DNA of 64,000 bases from Caenorhabditis remanei (lineage: Eukaryota; Nematoda; Chromadorea; Rhabditida; Rhabditidae). The stretch is taken from contig NC_071333.1 in NCBI RefSeq assembly GCF_010183535.1, forward strand, positions 12,088,587 to 12,152,586, written 5' to 3'. Below are positions 21,933 to 33,807 of this stretch, piece by piece (position 1 is the stretch's first letter; every line of letters starts with the position of its first letter). The position numbers were made by a program, and so were the translations under genes. A model generated the notes under the pieces. It was given only the letters and a program-made list of their open reading frames with translations, made no database searches and had not been told where the DNA came from.

Positions 21933-24000
21933 ATGTGGCTATCCGGTGTTCTTCTCCTGATATGCCACTATCAGATGGTCTCCACCTCGAAGACCATCAT
22001 GACAAACGAGATTTCCATGCCATCACTCGGTCATAAAGAGGTGAGGAGATAAACGATACACGAGAACGAAAACATGATTTTTGAACTGTTTAGGAAGTTG
22101 CGACATTTCACAGGCTTCAACCTAAAGATGGCATCTCTCCCAGATTTCGGTCGGCAAGATTCGAGCGTTTGAGGGGTGAGTTGAACAATGAGACTTGACG
22201 AAACCAAAAACTTCTTCACACGATAAGACACTTGAAGTTTTTATTTTGAAAAACTCTTCTTTCAGGGGCTCCCGATAACATCAAACCAATTTTCGTAGAA
22301 CCAGCTGTTCTTGAAACAGAAGAGTCTCTCAACCCCACTCCAGTTGCTCCAATTCAAGTTGTCCCATCTTCTGAAACTGTCACTGAGATTCCATTGGACT
22401 TCGTCCCAACCTCCAATGAGACTCCAACACCTCTCAGCTTCACGGAGTTCAACATTGAATCAATGCCAATCATCAAAGATTCTGATGAGCCGTCTACTCA
22501 TAAATTCCACACAACACCAGAGCAACCAACCACTTCAGAGGAGCCCTCAACTGCTGAACCTTCCACGTTCGAACCAATTCCCACTACCGAACAAGTGTCT
22601 CCATCTGAAATCCCATCCTCTCCTGCATTATCAACCGAACAAACTTCTGAAGTGTCTCGTGCCACTCCTGTAATTCATGAGTATGCTCAAGAACGAATCT
22701 ACCCAACGATGGAGTTAGTGCAACCAACAACTGAGTTTGTTGAAGTTCTTCCAAGTCAACAAATTGAAGTAGCTTCCACCAACGTCGTCGAAATAGAAGA
22801 GCCTACCACCACTTCTACTAAGGCACCCAGAAAACGTCGTCATAGAGTAAGAAAACTTGATTTTGAGCGATCTTCATCAAAATGTTAATATTGTTTCAGC
22901 GCAAGCATCGCAAATTGCGGAAGGTAACAAAAGTCACAGAGGCTCCGACAGAAACCACAACTGTCACCGAAATAATAACCGAACCGTCTACTGAATTGTC
23001 AACTACTGAACCAATCACTGAACCATCCACAGCTGCTCTTACTGAGACTTCTACTCTTCAAACCACCACCCCAGTCACCACACCTGTGGCATCTACTCCA
23101 ATCAGTGTAGTTACTACACCGACAACCACTCACATTCAAACATTTCCAACTAGTGGATCAACGGGTGCTAAGATTGGAGAGTCTTATCTAGGAGGATGGA
23201 ATGAGGACGAGGGAATTATAGTTACCACATCAGGACCTTCTTTGGGATCTGCCATTAATCAGTTCTCTGAAATCCCAGCTTCGATTTCAATTGATGATGA
23301 CAAGGCTATCAAGGAATATTACGAGAAGTATTATGCCGAGTGGTACCAGTAAGTCAATGACCGATATCGCATAGTAAACGCTATTATAGTTTAAAGTAAT
23401 AATTATTTTGACAGATATTATAAGATTATTTTTTCTCACTATATTTTTTTCCATTGCAGAAAACACAATCAAGCAATAAACACCCCAGGAGAATCAGCTT
23501 CCTCTGTTTCTCGGGAAATAAAAATAGAACTGGCTAAGCCTACTCCTTCTCCATTCGGATCACCAACAACGCAGCTATTCGTGAGTCATCTCTTTTTTCT
23601 AACATTTACCCGTGTCTTCCAATTTTTTGCTTTATTTGAACACGGTATCACATCACTCTCAAACATCAGTTATTATCTATGCCATCTTTATAGAAGCCAT
23701 TAAACTCAAAGCCACACTTTTATACACACTTTTACAGGGAATTTCCCCGTCCACCACTGCTGAGCCGACAAAAGAACAATTGGACAAAGTTTGTGACTAT
23801 GTGGCCAAGATCTCAAAGTCGTTCGGAATTAAAGACCTTGTTGGATTTGCAAAGAACAATTGTGCATTTGTAAAAAGCTTCCACCCAACGGTAATACACT
23901 TACCAATAAGGCTTTCACTATTTTATAATTTCAGGCAACCTGTGAACAAATCCAACATCTGATGAGTTACTGTGTAACTGGAGTCTATGTCAACCAATAA
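21933..24000 (+). CDS. Secreted Ser/Thr/Pro-rich mucin-like protein
   Basis: Exons 21933-22040, 22094-22175, 22266-22846, 22900-23348, 23460-23580, 23738-23890 and 23935-24000 give 519 residues. The ATG chosen at 21933 begins a signal-peptide-like sequence (MWLSGVLLLICHYQMVSTSK); an ATG 47 codons upstream is in frame but puts a second hydrophobic block in front of it. The middle (about 65-380) is dominated by Thr, Pro, Ser and Glu, with many TEPST-like units that would be O-glycosylated, interrupted by a very basic patch (KAPRKRRHRR). The C-terminal part has an aromatic motif (YYEKYYAEWYQ) and a small domain with four cysteines. This composition fits an apical extracellular matrix or cuticle-associated protein. 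I do not recognise a named family. Confidence 0.8.
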
Positions 24001-24001
24001 A
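23996..24001 (+). terminator. PolyA signal overlapping the stop codon
   Basis: AATAAA at 23996-24001 overlaps the TAA stop of the mucin-like gene (CAATAAAG). If used, the 3' UTR would be only about 15-25 nt. Confidence 0.45.
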
Positions 24002-25373
24002 GATCTCAACTTGTTTCCCCTTTTACTGTGTAATTTATTTTCTTGATGCCATCTTTTGATCTTTTCGATGTGCAAGTCACCCTTTCCCTGACATCTTGTT
24101 CCTCCTCCCCTACCTTTTCTACCCATGAAAATCCCATGACTTTTAATAAATCTGGAACTGTGACTAGTTATTATTACCTGTTACCTGTGCCACACCCTCA
24201 CCTTTACTGGCGTCATTGTCGACAAAAAAGTTTTCATCATTTTCAGAGCCTCTCCCTTTCCTTCTCCCGAGGAAAAAAGTGATAATACAATTTGATAGCT
24301 ATGACTATCATAATAAACGAAACGATAAATGTGCATACACACGAGTAAGAGGAAAGAGGTGGAAAAGAAAGGTAGGACATCGTTGGCAAACCCATAAAGC
24401 GAGCCGGTCCTTGAAAGGTGGAGAATCAGACAGAAGTGCCAGCGGCAAGCGATAAGGGAGACGCGACTTTGCACTACGCCTGCTCCCCTCGAAATGTGCT
24501 CTACCAATTATTGCTTGGCTATTTTTGTACTAGTCGGTAAGATCCTCACATCCATAACCTTTCCGACATCCTAGGCTTTTCTGATACCTAAAAATCTGTT
24601 GTTCTTTTTCAATCCGGCAATATTACTTTTGGGTTAAACCATGTAGGCCACACTTGGGAATGAAGTTTGAATATCTGAAGATAGTCATTTCCAACTTCTG
24701 CAGTACATTTGAAAATTGACATACTTTCGTTGCCCTGAGCTTTCCCTTTTCCTGAAGTTTCTGGCATACTGTAACTATTCCCTTTTCAAACCCAAATACG
24801 TTTTCCTTTAAAAAGAAAACCGTTCCGAAACCAAGCTGTTGGCAGATTTCGTTCTCTTGCACTAACCGGATTGATTATTTTATCATCAGTTGATAAGTCG
24901 TGTTTCCACGTGTACCACGGTGACGCCTTTAACCGATTATGACTAATTGACTTTTGTAAGATCAGGAAACTTGTTTCGAATATGATGAAACAAAACAAAC
25001 GGAAAAAACAAATAATTGCAGTGCTAATAAAAAATTACTTGAAAATTTGAAACATGTTTGCGTCACACATAGTAGCAATTAGGTTCTTATCAGAAACGTG
25101 GGAAAAGTGGCATACGGCAAGTTAGGCATTTTCAAAGTAGTAGAAATGTGAAAAACCACTCTTTGGTCTTGTATTTCGTTTGAAGATTTCAAATTCTTGG
25201 CACGCAAATTGTAAACTGGTATTGTTTCTAGGCCCAGCTATCGTCGCTAAAAATAGAAATATATTTGGGGTACTGTAGTTTCGAAAGTTTATGATCATAA
25301 CTTTGGAACAGTCTACAAAATGACTGCCTCCAGCTCAATTTGGATTTCCGTCAGTGCACCATCATGTTTTCAG
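24001..25373. other. Intergenic region before the cysteine-rich cluster
   Basis: About 1.4 kb with no supported gene. It contains GTACTGTAGTTTC near 25270, a kind of motif common in dispersed Caenorhabditis repeats, and short minus-strand frames (24623-24998) that look like chance or repeat remnants. The missing first exon of the next gene should be here if it exists. Confidence 0.35.
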
Positions 25374-26370
25374 GTGTTGTGGCCGCTCAACAGAATCCTC
25401 AACTCACCCCTTGTAATGGCATCAACAGTCTCAACACTTGCCAAGGGCAGTTCAATACCAAATTGGGTTTCGATGGTAATAAAAAATAGAGTGTCGTCTT
25501 TGACAAGCGCGATAACGTTATTTTCAGCTTCACTCGGCGTGGCCAAATACCAAGACTTGAGAAGTGCCATTGAGAAGTCTTACGCTGACAGCCAAGCTTA
25601 CGGTCTTCTCAAAACGTGCGAGGCTTACAAGGAGTACCAGCAATGCTAGTAAGAAATTATTGCTTTTGTTTTTTCAATAACTCATTCTCATTTCCAGTAC
25701 TGACGGTCAGTTCTTTGCCTGCGCTCAGAATCCATTCGGAATTATCACTGCCACCAAGTACGTTTGATATCCCATTATTCTGATTGCTTTTCGTTTTGCA
25801 GCAACGGAGGTGTTCAATATACCCGAGACCAAGCTTATGGATACGTCAAAATCTGGAATCAACTTGACTTCGTTTGTGGAGCTGGTTTCTCTAGTAAGCA
25901 CAGTTTTCAAATGATTCACATTTTTGACTGAGAGCTTCACCAGCTCAATTATATTGTATATCAAATATTCTTCCTCAATATAAACTATAATTACAGTCTT
26001 TGCCAATGCTGAAGTTTGTGGATCTTCTGTCTTCAACAACCAAACTGCTGGTATGAGACAATGTGACAACGATTTTGATGTCAACTCTAAAGCCGATCCA
26101 TCCCAAGCTTGCGCGTGAGAAAACTGCGCTTATGAATCACCACATAGCAACTCAACTTCCAGATATGTCGAGGCTGCTTCCACTTGCTACTTCAATTTGT
26201 TCTGGGACGCATGCAAGAAGCCAGAGATGGCCTACTGGGGATGCAACTACGAGCGTACTGGTACCAACCTCCTCTACCCACAGTGCACTCAAATTTTCTG
26301 CTCATGTAAGTTAAAATCGAACAAAGTATCTATCAGAGAATTGAATATTTCAGTCCACGAACGCGTCTGA
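25374..26370 (+). CDS. Cysteine-rich secreted-type protein, paralogue 1 (5' end unresolved)
   Basis: Exons 25374-25475, 25528-25648, 25698-25757, 25802-25893, 25997-26114, 26163-26305 and 26354-26370 join in phase. The protein has regularly spaced cysteines, including FVCGAGF in the middle and WGCNYERT plus CTQIFC at the end, shared with the two genes downstream. Those two start with an exon encoding a signal peptide and ending in phase 1; the acceptor at 25374 also needs a phase-1 partner, but I find no convincing signal-peptide exon upstream. An in-frame ATG at 25363 would give too short a leader. The family resembles nematode-expanded secreted cysteine-rich proteins such as DUF19, but I cannot confirm the assignment. 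PolyA signal AATAAA at 26443. Confidence 0.7.
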
Positions 26371-26587
26371 TCATCTTGCTTCAACATCTCGCTCGTATTG
26401 TTTTGGTTAAAATTTGTCTTATGTGAATTCACATTTTTTGGGAATAAATATTATGTAATTGTGCTTCATCTTCAATATTTTTTGTCTCTGACTGCTAGAA
26501 TTGCATTCCATATTTTTGAATTGTTTTGTATGCTATTTCTTTGTTTACTGTGCTATACTGAATTGCATAACGTTGAATTTTCAGACG

Positions 26588-27840
26588 ATGTGGCAGGGCC
26601 GGTGTTTGCCACTTCTCGCATTCATCGTTGGACTTTCAGGTACTTTTTTGAGACAGTTTTTTTTTCTAGTATTTTGGGATGTATTACTAGATTATATGTT
26701 GTTTCAGGTGTCACAGCTGGTGGTCTTGACTGTGACTCCACTCTCTACATGGAATGTCAATCTGACTTGAACAAAGCATTGAGCATTTCCGACCCTCAAC
26801 CATGGTTTGATCCTGAAAATTTCAGAAAGCAGGCAAGTTTGAAAATGCAATTATGTGCATGCCTACCATCGATGGCATTGATAAGTGAATGAGGTGATAT
26901 GACGATTATTGAAGAGTGTGCGTAGAAAATATCAAATAAGAACATTTTTGATGATAAGTTTTAAGTCAATAGGTTTAAAAGTTTAGAAATGTCATGCTAA
27001 TCAAATACTACAAATGAACAAAACACGTTTATAGGTTGAAACATACTACCAGAACCAAGGACCTGATGGAATCCGTAAAGTTTGCAGGTAACCTACAGTG
27101 TCCATGGATTGTACAACACAAAGATACAATTTCAGAGCTTTCCGTGAATTCAAAACCTGTATGGGTGCCCAATATTCTGATTGCATGTCTCCGGTCCATT
27201 TTGTTTCGGTTTCGGCTACTCCATTCGCTGCTTATCAATTTGTTGGATTGTTCAACCAAATGCACTTCGTCTGTGGAGCTGGATTGCAAAGTGATTTTTA
27301 TTACTTTTTTCGACGCGTGGTTGAAATTGAATTTCACGAGTACAAACATACACACCCTTTCGATAAAATTAACATTTCTGAACTCTTTGAAACATAGGCA
27401 ACGAAAAAAAAACTGTTCAGATAAGAAAACGGAACAAAAATACAGTGTTTCAGCATACCTTTCGAATGAGGGTTGCATGTCTACTACGTGGAAAGGACAG
27501 AGTGGACAGCAATTGACACAGTGCAGACTTGACTATGAAGTTACAAGCGATGTGGATCCAATGCAGGCTTGCACGTAAGGAAACATGTGAAAAAATTGAA
27601 ATCGTTTTTTTAAATTTTAGATTGGCCAACAAGTACTTGATCTGTTTCGAAAGTCAATTCAAACAAAACTGTGGTGACAAATCAAACGACGCACAATTTT
27701 GGGCTTGCGAGTATTCTCGTGTTAACATTTTCACCAGATTCCCACAATGTGCTGCTAGATGTGTCTGTTAGTTTTTCACTGTAAAGTTCAAAGAAATACA
27801 TAAATTTTCAGTGCCATACTCTGGAGGTATCATCGGATGA
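26588..27840 (+). CDS. Cysteine-rich secreted protein, paralogue 2
   Basis: Exons 26588-26639, 26708-26832, 27035-27087, 27136-27290, 27454-27574, 27621-27766 and 27812-27840 give 226 residues. It starts with a clear signal peptide (MWQGRCLPLLAFIVGLSG), followed by a cysteine-rich domain with the cluster signatures FVCGAGL and WACEYSR and a closing pair of cysteines. The tail after the last cysteine is short (LPYSGGIIG). The intron after exon 2 uses a GC donor (CAG followed by GCAAGT) rather than GT; the phase only closes with that site. Function unknown; extracellular or gut-lumen location is inferred from the signal peptide and disulfide-type cysteines. AATAAA signals lie at 27929 and 27948. 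Confidence 0.82.
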
Positions 27841-28504
27841 GTCGATTCGAGTAATCAAAATGATGTCAGAATCAAACAAATTATATAATTTTTGTCATTC
27901 TAAACTATGTATTATCATTTGTGATAAGAATAAACAATTATTCCTGAATAAAATTTGGTGAAAATGCAAGTTCAAAAGTTGAAGGCATATTTTACAACGC
28001 CATAAGCATGATCACACACAGAAACTTTAAAAAATCGTAGAGAGAGGATGTTTTGAAGTCGGTATATATTATATGGCAGCATGTTGGTGGTCTCATTAAT
28101 TTTCTTCAGAAACATGTTCAAAAACAGGGCGTTGCCACATTATGAATTGTGGTCAATGATATATAAATTATTTTAGGAACTTTTGATAACAACTGAAGTT
28201 TTGTCATTTCCGAAAAGTGGGGCTCCTCTTTTTAATGTTAATGAAATATGATTTTTCGTGAAACTATATGATTTTTTGTCAAAAACTCATTCAAATCTAT
28301 CTTGCCAATTCATTCCACAGAAATGTCATGTTTAACTTTCCGGAGCGAAGAGTTATGTAAGGTGTTTCCCTGTTTAGCTTATTTAATGCAATAATCAATG
28401 GCAATTGAGCGGGAAGAAGATTATTGTTAATCACTTCAACTGATAAGAATTTCATTTGTTAATCCCATAAGTGAAACATTTCTCTGGTTTTTGCGTTCCA
28501 CGAC
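27841..28504. other. Intergenic region between paralogues 2 and 3
   Basis: Holds the 3' end of paralogue 2 and the promoter of paralogue 3. Apart from the GATA-type site listed separately, I see nothing that can be supported. Confidence 0.4.
28439..28448 (+). promoter_or_regulatory. GATA-type site upstream of paralogue 3
   Basis: ACTGATAAGA, 57-66 bp before the ATG at 28505, matches the extended GATA motif bound by intestinal GATA factors of the ELT-2 type in Caenorhabditis. It hints at intestinal expression. A single 10-bp match is weak evidence. Confidence 0.4.
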
Positions 28505-29451
28505 ATGAGTTTCTTAGCATTGATTGCCGTGTTGGCAAGTAAGTTTTTCAAAATGAATTTTCAAATCAGAAGATGTTCGTAAAAGTTGTAACCTGAATTT
28601 CAGTTGTTCCATCAATCTCCGGGGCATGCACTCCATCAACTACTGGCACGTGTACTCCCGATTTACTTCAATGTTGCGGATTGCAGCTAAAAGCTGACAT
28701 GGGTCTTGCTAATTGCTATGGTCGGTGTTATTTTTGTTTCAAAATTATAAATTCACCGTTTTTAGGAATTCTTGCTTTCGAGCCAGAATGCCATCGCCAA
28801 GAAATTGAAAACATGTATATAAATGGTACTAGTGGCCTTCTCAAAGTCTGCAAGTAAGTGTTCTTTTCAAAACATTTCCAGTTTATGTTTGTATACCAGC
28901 GCTTTCAACAACTACTACGAATGTCTCGGGCCAGCTCGTCGTGATTGCACCAGTATTAGCTATCATGTTAAAGCTGGACTTCGTTTGTCGTATGTTTAAT
29001 AATTTTTTTTTTGAAATCAATTATTGTTTTCAGAGATGCTGTGCAAGTTGTGTCTATGTATAAACAATTCGGATTTGCGTGCGGAGCTGGATTTGAGGGA
29101 TTTTCAAATAATGACGCGTGCATGTCTCAAATCTTTTCCACCAAGCAGACTCAGATTACTGCGTGTCGCACAAAATTTGCCAACAACATTCTGGCGGATT
29201 ACAAGAATCATTGCATGTAATTATCACATTTTTGTTTCTGAGTGACTCAGATGTTTAGGTATTTCCAACAATACACCGGATGTTTCAACGCCTTGTTTGA
29301 TCATAGTTTGTGCAACTCGGAGAGCTCTTGGTGGGGATGTGAATATGCAAGACAATCCGGACGTGTTGTATTGCATGATTGCAATCTCCAATGTTCATGT
29401 AAGTTTTTGACTTTTTGCACTGGATAATAATCTTCTAATTTAGCATTGTGA
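28505..29451 (+). CDS. Cysteine-rich secreted protein, paralogue 3
   Basis: Exons 28505-28538, 28604-28720, 28766-28853, 28900-28989, 29034-29216, 29259-29398 and 29444-29451 give 219 residues. The first 20 residues form a signal peptide (MSFLALIAVLAIVPSISG). The mature part has more than a dozen cysteines, including a CC pair (LLQCCGLQL), the cluster motif FACGAGF, and WGCEYAR near the end. The last exon has only eight bases, coding part of Ser, Leu and the stop, and the tiny last-exon layout matches paralogue 1. PolyA signal AATAAA at 29563. Confidence 0.82.
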
Positions 29452-29844
29452 TTTCGTAATTCTGTCAATTCAAAGATTGAACAAATCAAGCACTAATCAC
29501 TATGAAAAAAAGAAGCTGTTTTATTCTGCTCTGCAAAATTATAATTTTCTGTCTTGTTTTTTAATAAAATTATCGTGTGAATGGAAATTGTTTGAAAAGG
29601 CGACAACACAGGTTTTCTGAACTAATGCTTTTCTGAGCGCGGTGAAAGTGTTTGCATCATTGTAGTTGAGGATGACGTATTTTATTTTTGTTTTGAAAAT
29701 AGTGGAGTTAATCAAAAAGTTTTCAGGAAAATTTTACAATACGAAAGGAATATATAAATGAATATTGAAAAAGAGAATAATCTGAGAAAGCATTGAGAAG
29801 CCGGATGTCTTGCATCTGTGTATTTCCCAAAACTTCCACAATGA

Positions 29845-30418
29845 TTATTGCGTACGTTCGCGGCGGATTCGTTGTTCATCTCGTTTTCGAGAAATGATGA
29901 AATCAGTGCAGTCGAGAAACTCTCGGAGTTCGAGACGAACCGCGACCTGGAAAAAAGAACAATGAATTATCATTCAATAAAGCTAGTGGATACATTTCTG
30001 ATTGCTGCCAATTGCGTGAGACTTTGGGCGTTGAGAATTGGAAAATCACTTTGCCTTGGACGACGACGACGTCTGCTACGCAGAGACCAATTCTTATCCA
30101 CATGTGTGAGCACGAATACTGTTGCATTGAGATCCATTCCAGTTACGGGAAAATTGAAAATAGCGAAGTCAGTCTCCCAATCTGGTTTCTGAATTTGAAA
30201 AGAATAGACATGTCTTACTAGCATTGAACACTTACAAGATCTTGAACAATATTTTTGATTCCTGGAATCATGCGGATTAAGTCTCTGTGAATGATCTGAA
30301 TCGTTCGATGTTCTTCTGTGAATTCGAGTTGAACAAGCACATCATCTCGCGTAATAGTCACTCTTGGGCTTTCACGGAGAACGAATGGTTCCAAATGAGA
30401 CGGATCCACAGGATTCAT
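29845..30418 (-). CDS. Small arginine-rich protein of unknown function
   Basis: Exons 30418-30236, 30188-29994 and 29946-29845 (minus) join in phase into 159 residues from MNPVDPSHLEPF to a stop. I do not recognise it. The first half is a mix of beta-like and charged segments (RVTITRDDVLVQLEF); near the middle there is a run RSRRRRRPRQ that could bind nucleic acid or act as a nuclear signal; the C-terminus is helical and basic. Both introns are short (47 bp) with good acceptors; the second donor (AATGTATCC) is weak. It converges on paralogue 3 from the opposite strand. Confidence 0.65.
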
Positions 30419-31528
30419 ACTTAAATTTGAACATTGTTAAAAAGGTTAATTGAATAAACGAAAAAGATAAATCGCAATTTCATTCAAAACAATGCTAAGA
30501 TTAGCGGAAGTTGTAAGGTAGAAGCATAAAACTAGCCGCCACTCTTGAAACGTATCGATTATGAATATCACGAGGTTGTCAAGGGGATGTGGCGCTCTCT
30601 GTGAATAACAACCAACAGGGGCTTAACGCCAACATGCACACAGCTCCGAATGAATAGAATAAAAAGATATCGCGCGCATTGACGTAATTGAGGCGGATGG
30701 AGAAGAAGTAACATCTGATCCTGTCTAATCCTCTCTGAACATACAACAATTGAACATTGAAAATATATTCATTAGGAAGATTAAGCAGATTTTACATAAC
30801 AAATCTATATGAACAAAATGAAGGAAAACTAACTTAAAGTACGTTTATATAATACGAAAAAGTTTTTAAAAAAGTTATAAAAAACAAATACGTTACAGAC
30901 AAAATATTCCAGGTTCAAGATGTTGAATGCAGCTCCTCCGTCAATGTTTTTTCTGACGAGAATTTTTATCAGTCGGTCAGCTGCTATTCATCCGAAGAAC
31001 CTGTTGAAACGAAAACTTTAGAAAATATGTTTCTCTGAAGTGTAGAAGTTCTCATCATTCCAAGTTCCTCCCTTAACAATTTTCAGTCGGATTTATGGAA
31101 AATACAGATTTATGTGTGACATTCAAATAGCTAAATTTACGTTGATCTATTTCAGTATCATGTATTTCAGTATCATAACCATTCATAACTGAATACATTC
31201 TATGTTTTTTTAAAACAATTATATCCAATATTATTCATGCCTTTGTTTTTCAAATGTGATCTATGTAGTTGGTAAATTTTGACTTGAATCTCTCTCACTT
31301 GACAGGCAGAATGTCAGCTTTTCCGACAGAAAAAATGTATTGAACAAGGTATTTCCTGGCACTCAAGAAAAAACAAAGCGTTGTAAACTGAGACTCTACT
31401 TTTTTGCATCTTCGAGCTGCAGTTGTCGCTATCAGTTCAAATGGGATACGAGCCAAAACGACAACTGACATCCTCAATTGTGTCCCTCCGTATTTCGTCT
31501 CAAAACACTTCGAACTCACTCATAGAAA
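30419..31528. other. Intergenic region, no gene seen
   Basis: AT-rich sequence between a minus-strand gene (left) and a plus-strand gene (right), so it should carry both promoters. No coding exon or RNA gene could be supported. Confidence 0.4.
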
Positions 31529-31906
31529 ATGAACTTCGTACTTCTAATTATTGCATTATATTTAATAGTTACTCTTACCGTAGCTTTTCCTCTACTAATG
31601 ATTTCTGTATTCATCGCTTTATTCGTCTATCGCAATTATGTTACACCAGAAGTTCATCATGATGTGATGAATTTTGTCGAGCAGTCACTTAATGCAATCC
31701 GCCAAACTTGTGCTCCGTCCTCACCCGTTGATGATACAATGACTAGAAGCGGTATTGAAAGAGCACGTCGTCAATACATGGACCATTGCAATGGTGTCAA
31801 TCGGACCCCATCGGAAGAAGAGAAAGATGCAAAGTTGTTGTTGACCTACCAAGTACCCATTCTTACAAGATACTACGAATCTATCATTCAGTTTTTTAAG
31901 AGGTAA
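31529..31906 (+). CDS. Small single-pass membrane protein, single exon
   Basis: An uninterrupted frame of 125 residues. The N-terminal third is strongly hydrophobic (about residues 3-33, with LLIIALYLIVTLTVAF), one long or two short membrane segments. The rest is a polar, probably helical domain with two cysteines (RQTCAPSS and MDHCNG). I do not recognise a family. The stop follows AAGAGG directly, and that AG-GTAAAA could also act as a splice donor, so a short 3' exon is possible. AATAAA at 32135 would end the transcript. Confidence 0.6.
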   Translation: MNFVLLIIALYLIVTLTVAFPLLMISVFIALFVYRNYVTPEVHHDVMNFVEQSLNAIRQTCAPSSPVDDTMTRSGIERARRQYMDHCNGVNRTPSEEEKDAKLLLTYQVPILTRYYESIIQFFKR

Positions 31907-33807
31907 AAACATTTTGTTGTTTCCAGTTTTTCTAGTTCCATTTATATTTTGTTTTGAGTTATTTTTGAACACAAGAGTAGCCTCTAGAGAGTTGAAAAAG
32001 TAGCTCCCAGTCACTTTAACACTTTTTTCATGTGTTTTCTCATTTTGCTTCTCCCTCTTCCCCCTAGATTTCATCTCATGTCGTGTTTAAATGATTTATC
32101 TTTTTTTATGTACAGAATGTTCTCACCCTTGCTAAATAAACCAATTTTTAAAGAGTTTTATTCTGAGCTTGTCTGAAAAAAAATCTGAAACGAAGAGAAG
32201 AGAAAATTCGACATCTCGCCGACAGGATGATTCATTATGAGTAAACATTATGCGTGGAAGCGCAGCGCCCCCACAGGACAACCCCTCCGACAAAAATATC
32301 GTCCTTAGTGTCGTGTTTGTGAATCCGAGGTACACTGCATTTCGAGTTGCCAATCTTTCCGGCACACCCACATTTCGTAAGCAATTTCCTACAAAGTGCA
32401 CCCACAATTTCCCAAAGTCGTGTAGGTTTTTTCCTCATCATTTGGTGCTTGGTGAGCATCTGGTCAAGTTTAGACATCTGGCAATATCAACGACCTCGAG
32501 ACTCACGACACTTCTATTGCAACGAAATATTGGAGCATGAAAATTTTCTCGGCTAGTTCTTAGTCTTTTTCTTTAAAAACCGAAATAGAATCCAACCGAT
32601 CAAAATTTGAACAAAGAGAATTAGAGAACTTATGTGTCACCATAAAACTGTTTCTCTAAACTTTAACAATACAATTTGACACCTTTTGTCATTTTTCCAT
32701 CGAATATTTTCAATTTTTCGCCCAGCCATTTGACTATTCCCCCGAGTTTATGCAACATCAAAATATGAAAAATTGGCATTTTCTAGAGCCACACAATTGC
32801 TCAGAGTGAAATTTCTTCAGACCCTTTTCCCACATTTCCTTTTCCTTTTCTTCACTTTGTCTAAGTCTACTAATGTTGTCATTTAATGGTTGGATAAACT
32901 TGAATGAATCACTTATAATAATGCTCTGACCTTTCACTAGACTGCCCAAAAGGCGGCTACTTGCTCTCCCAGAAGCAACCACACCTATTTTGGTTTTCTG
33001 GTTTCTCTGCTATTCCAATTATGCAACTGATAACAGAAAAGTTTTTTTTCCACTGTTACCTATAGTCATTGAGTCATTTCCTATTTTTTTTCCTCCCCAC
33101 AAAACTGCATTGTTTGGACAACTGAATCATTTGGAAAAAAAACTGGAAGAACTGAGAACTTCTAGCTGTTTTTTCTTCTGTTATTTGTTCTTGTCATTGG
33201 TTTCTTCCTAATTTTTTAAATTTCTCTCATCTCTGTTTTCAAAATGAGTTGCGTTCCATTTTATTTATACTTTGATTCAGTTTCCTAGGGTAAGTCAAGT
33301 TCAACCCAAGTTTACTCTTTCCATATTTTTCTATTTGATCAGCCGTTAACGTTTAACAAACCTTTCTTATCATGCACCAACTTCGGAAATGTGATCAAAT
33401 TTGAATTGAAATGCAAGTTCAACCTTCACAATTCGAAGATATTTTTCGGAATTTTTTTGAAAAATGTAACAAATTTGGAGATTCTATACAAGTGAAAAGT
33501 TAAACATTGTAGCCACGGAGCGCGACGAGGCAAAAAGTGTTGGCAAATAGTTTAGTTAGCAAGGCAACGCAAAGGAAAACAGAAAATATAGGGGAAAGAC
33601 AGCGCAATGAAGTAAGACAGGCCCCCGGGAGCGCTCAAGAGACAGAGAGATGAGAAAAGTCAAAAGGAAAAGCTTGCACGGAGTTGAAGAAGAGGGAACT
33701 GTTGCACCGCGCGAGTGTGTGGCCACCACGCCACTCATTTACTCATTGATCTATTTCGCGCATTTTATTCTGTTAGATATAAAATGAAGACTGTTAAGAG
33801 TAACTGT
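31907..33807. other. Intergenic region, no gene seen
   Basis: About 1.9 kb. Left end: 3' UTR of the membrane protein gene. The rest has T-rich and, near 33600-33700, GA-rich composition with only short overlapping frames on both strands. Nothing else supported. Confidence 0.4.

Noticed and set aside
26398..26892. 164-codon plus-strand frame over the start of paralogue 2
   Set aside because: It is a different frame through the 3' UTR of paralogue 1 and exons of paralogue 2; the spliced model gives a signal peptide and the shared cysteines.
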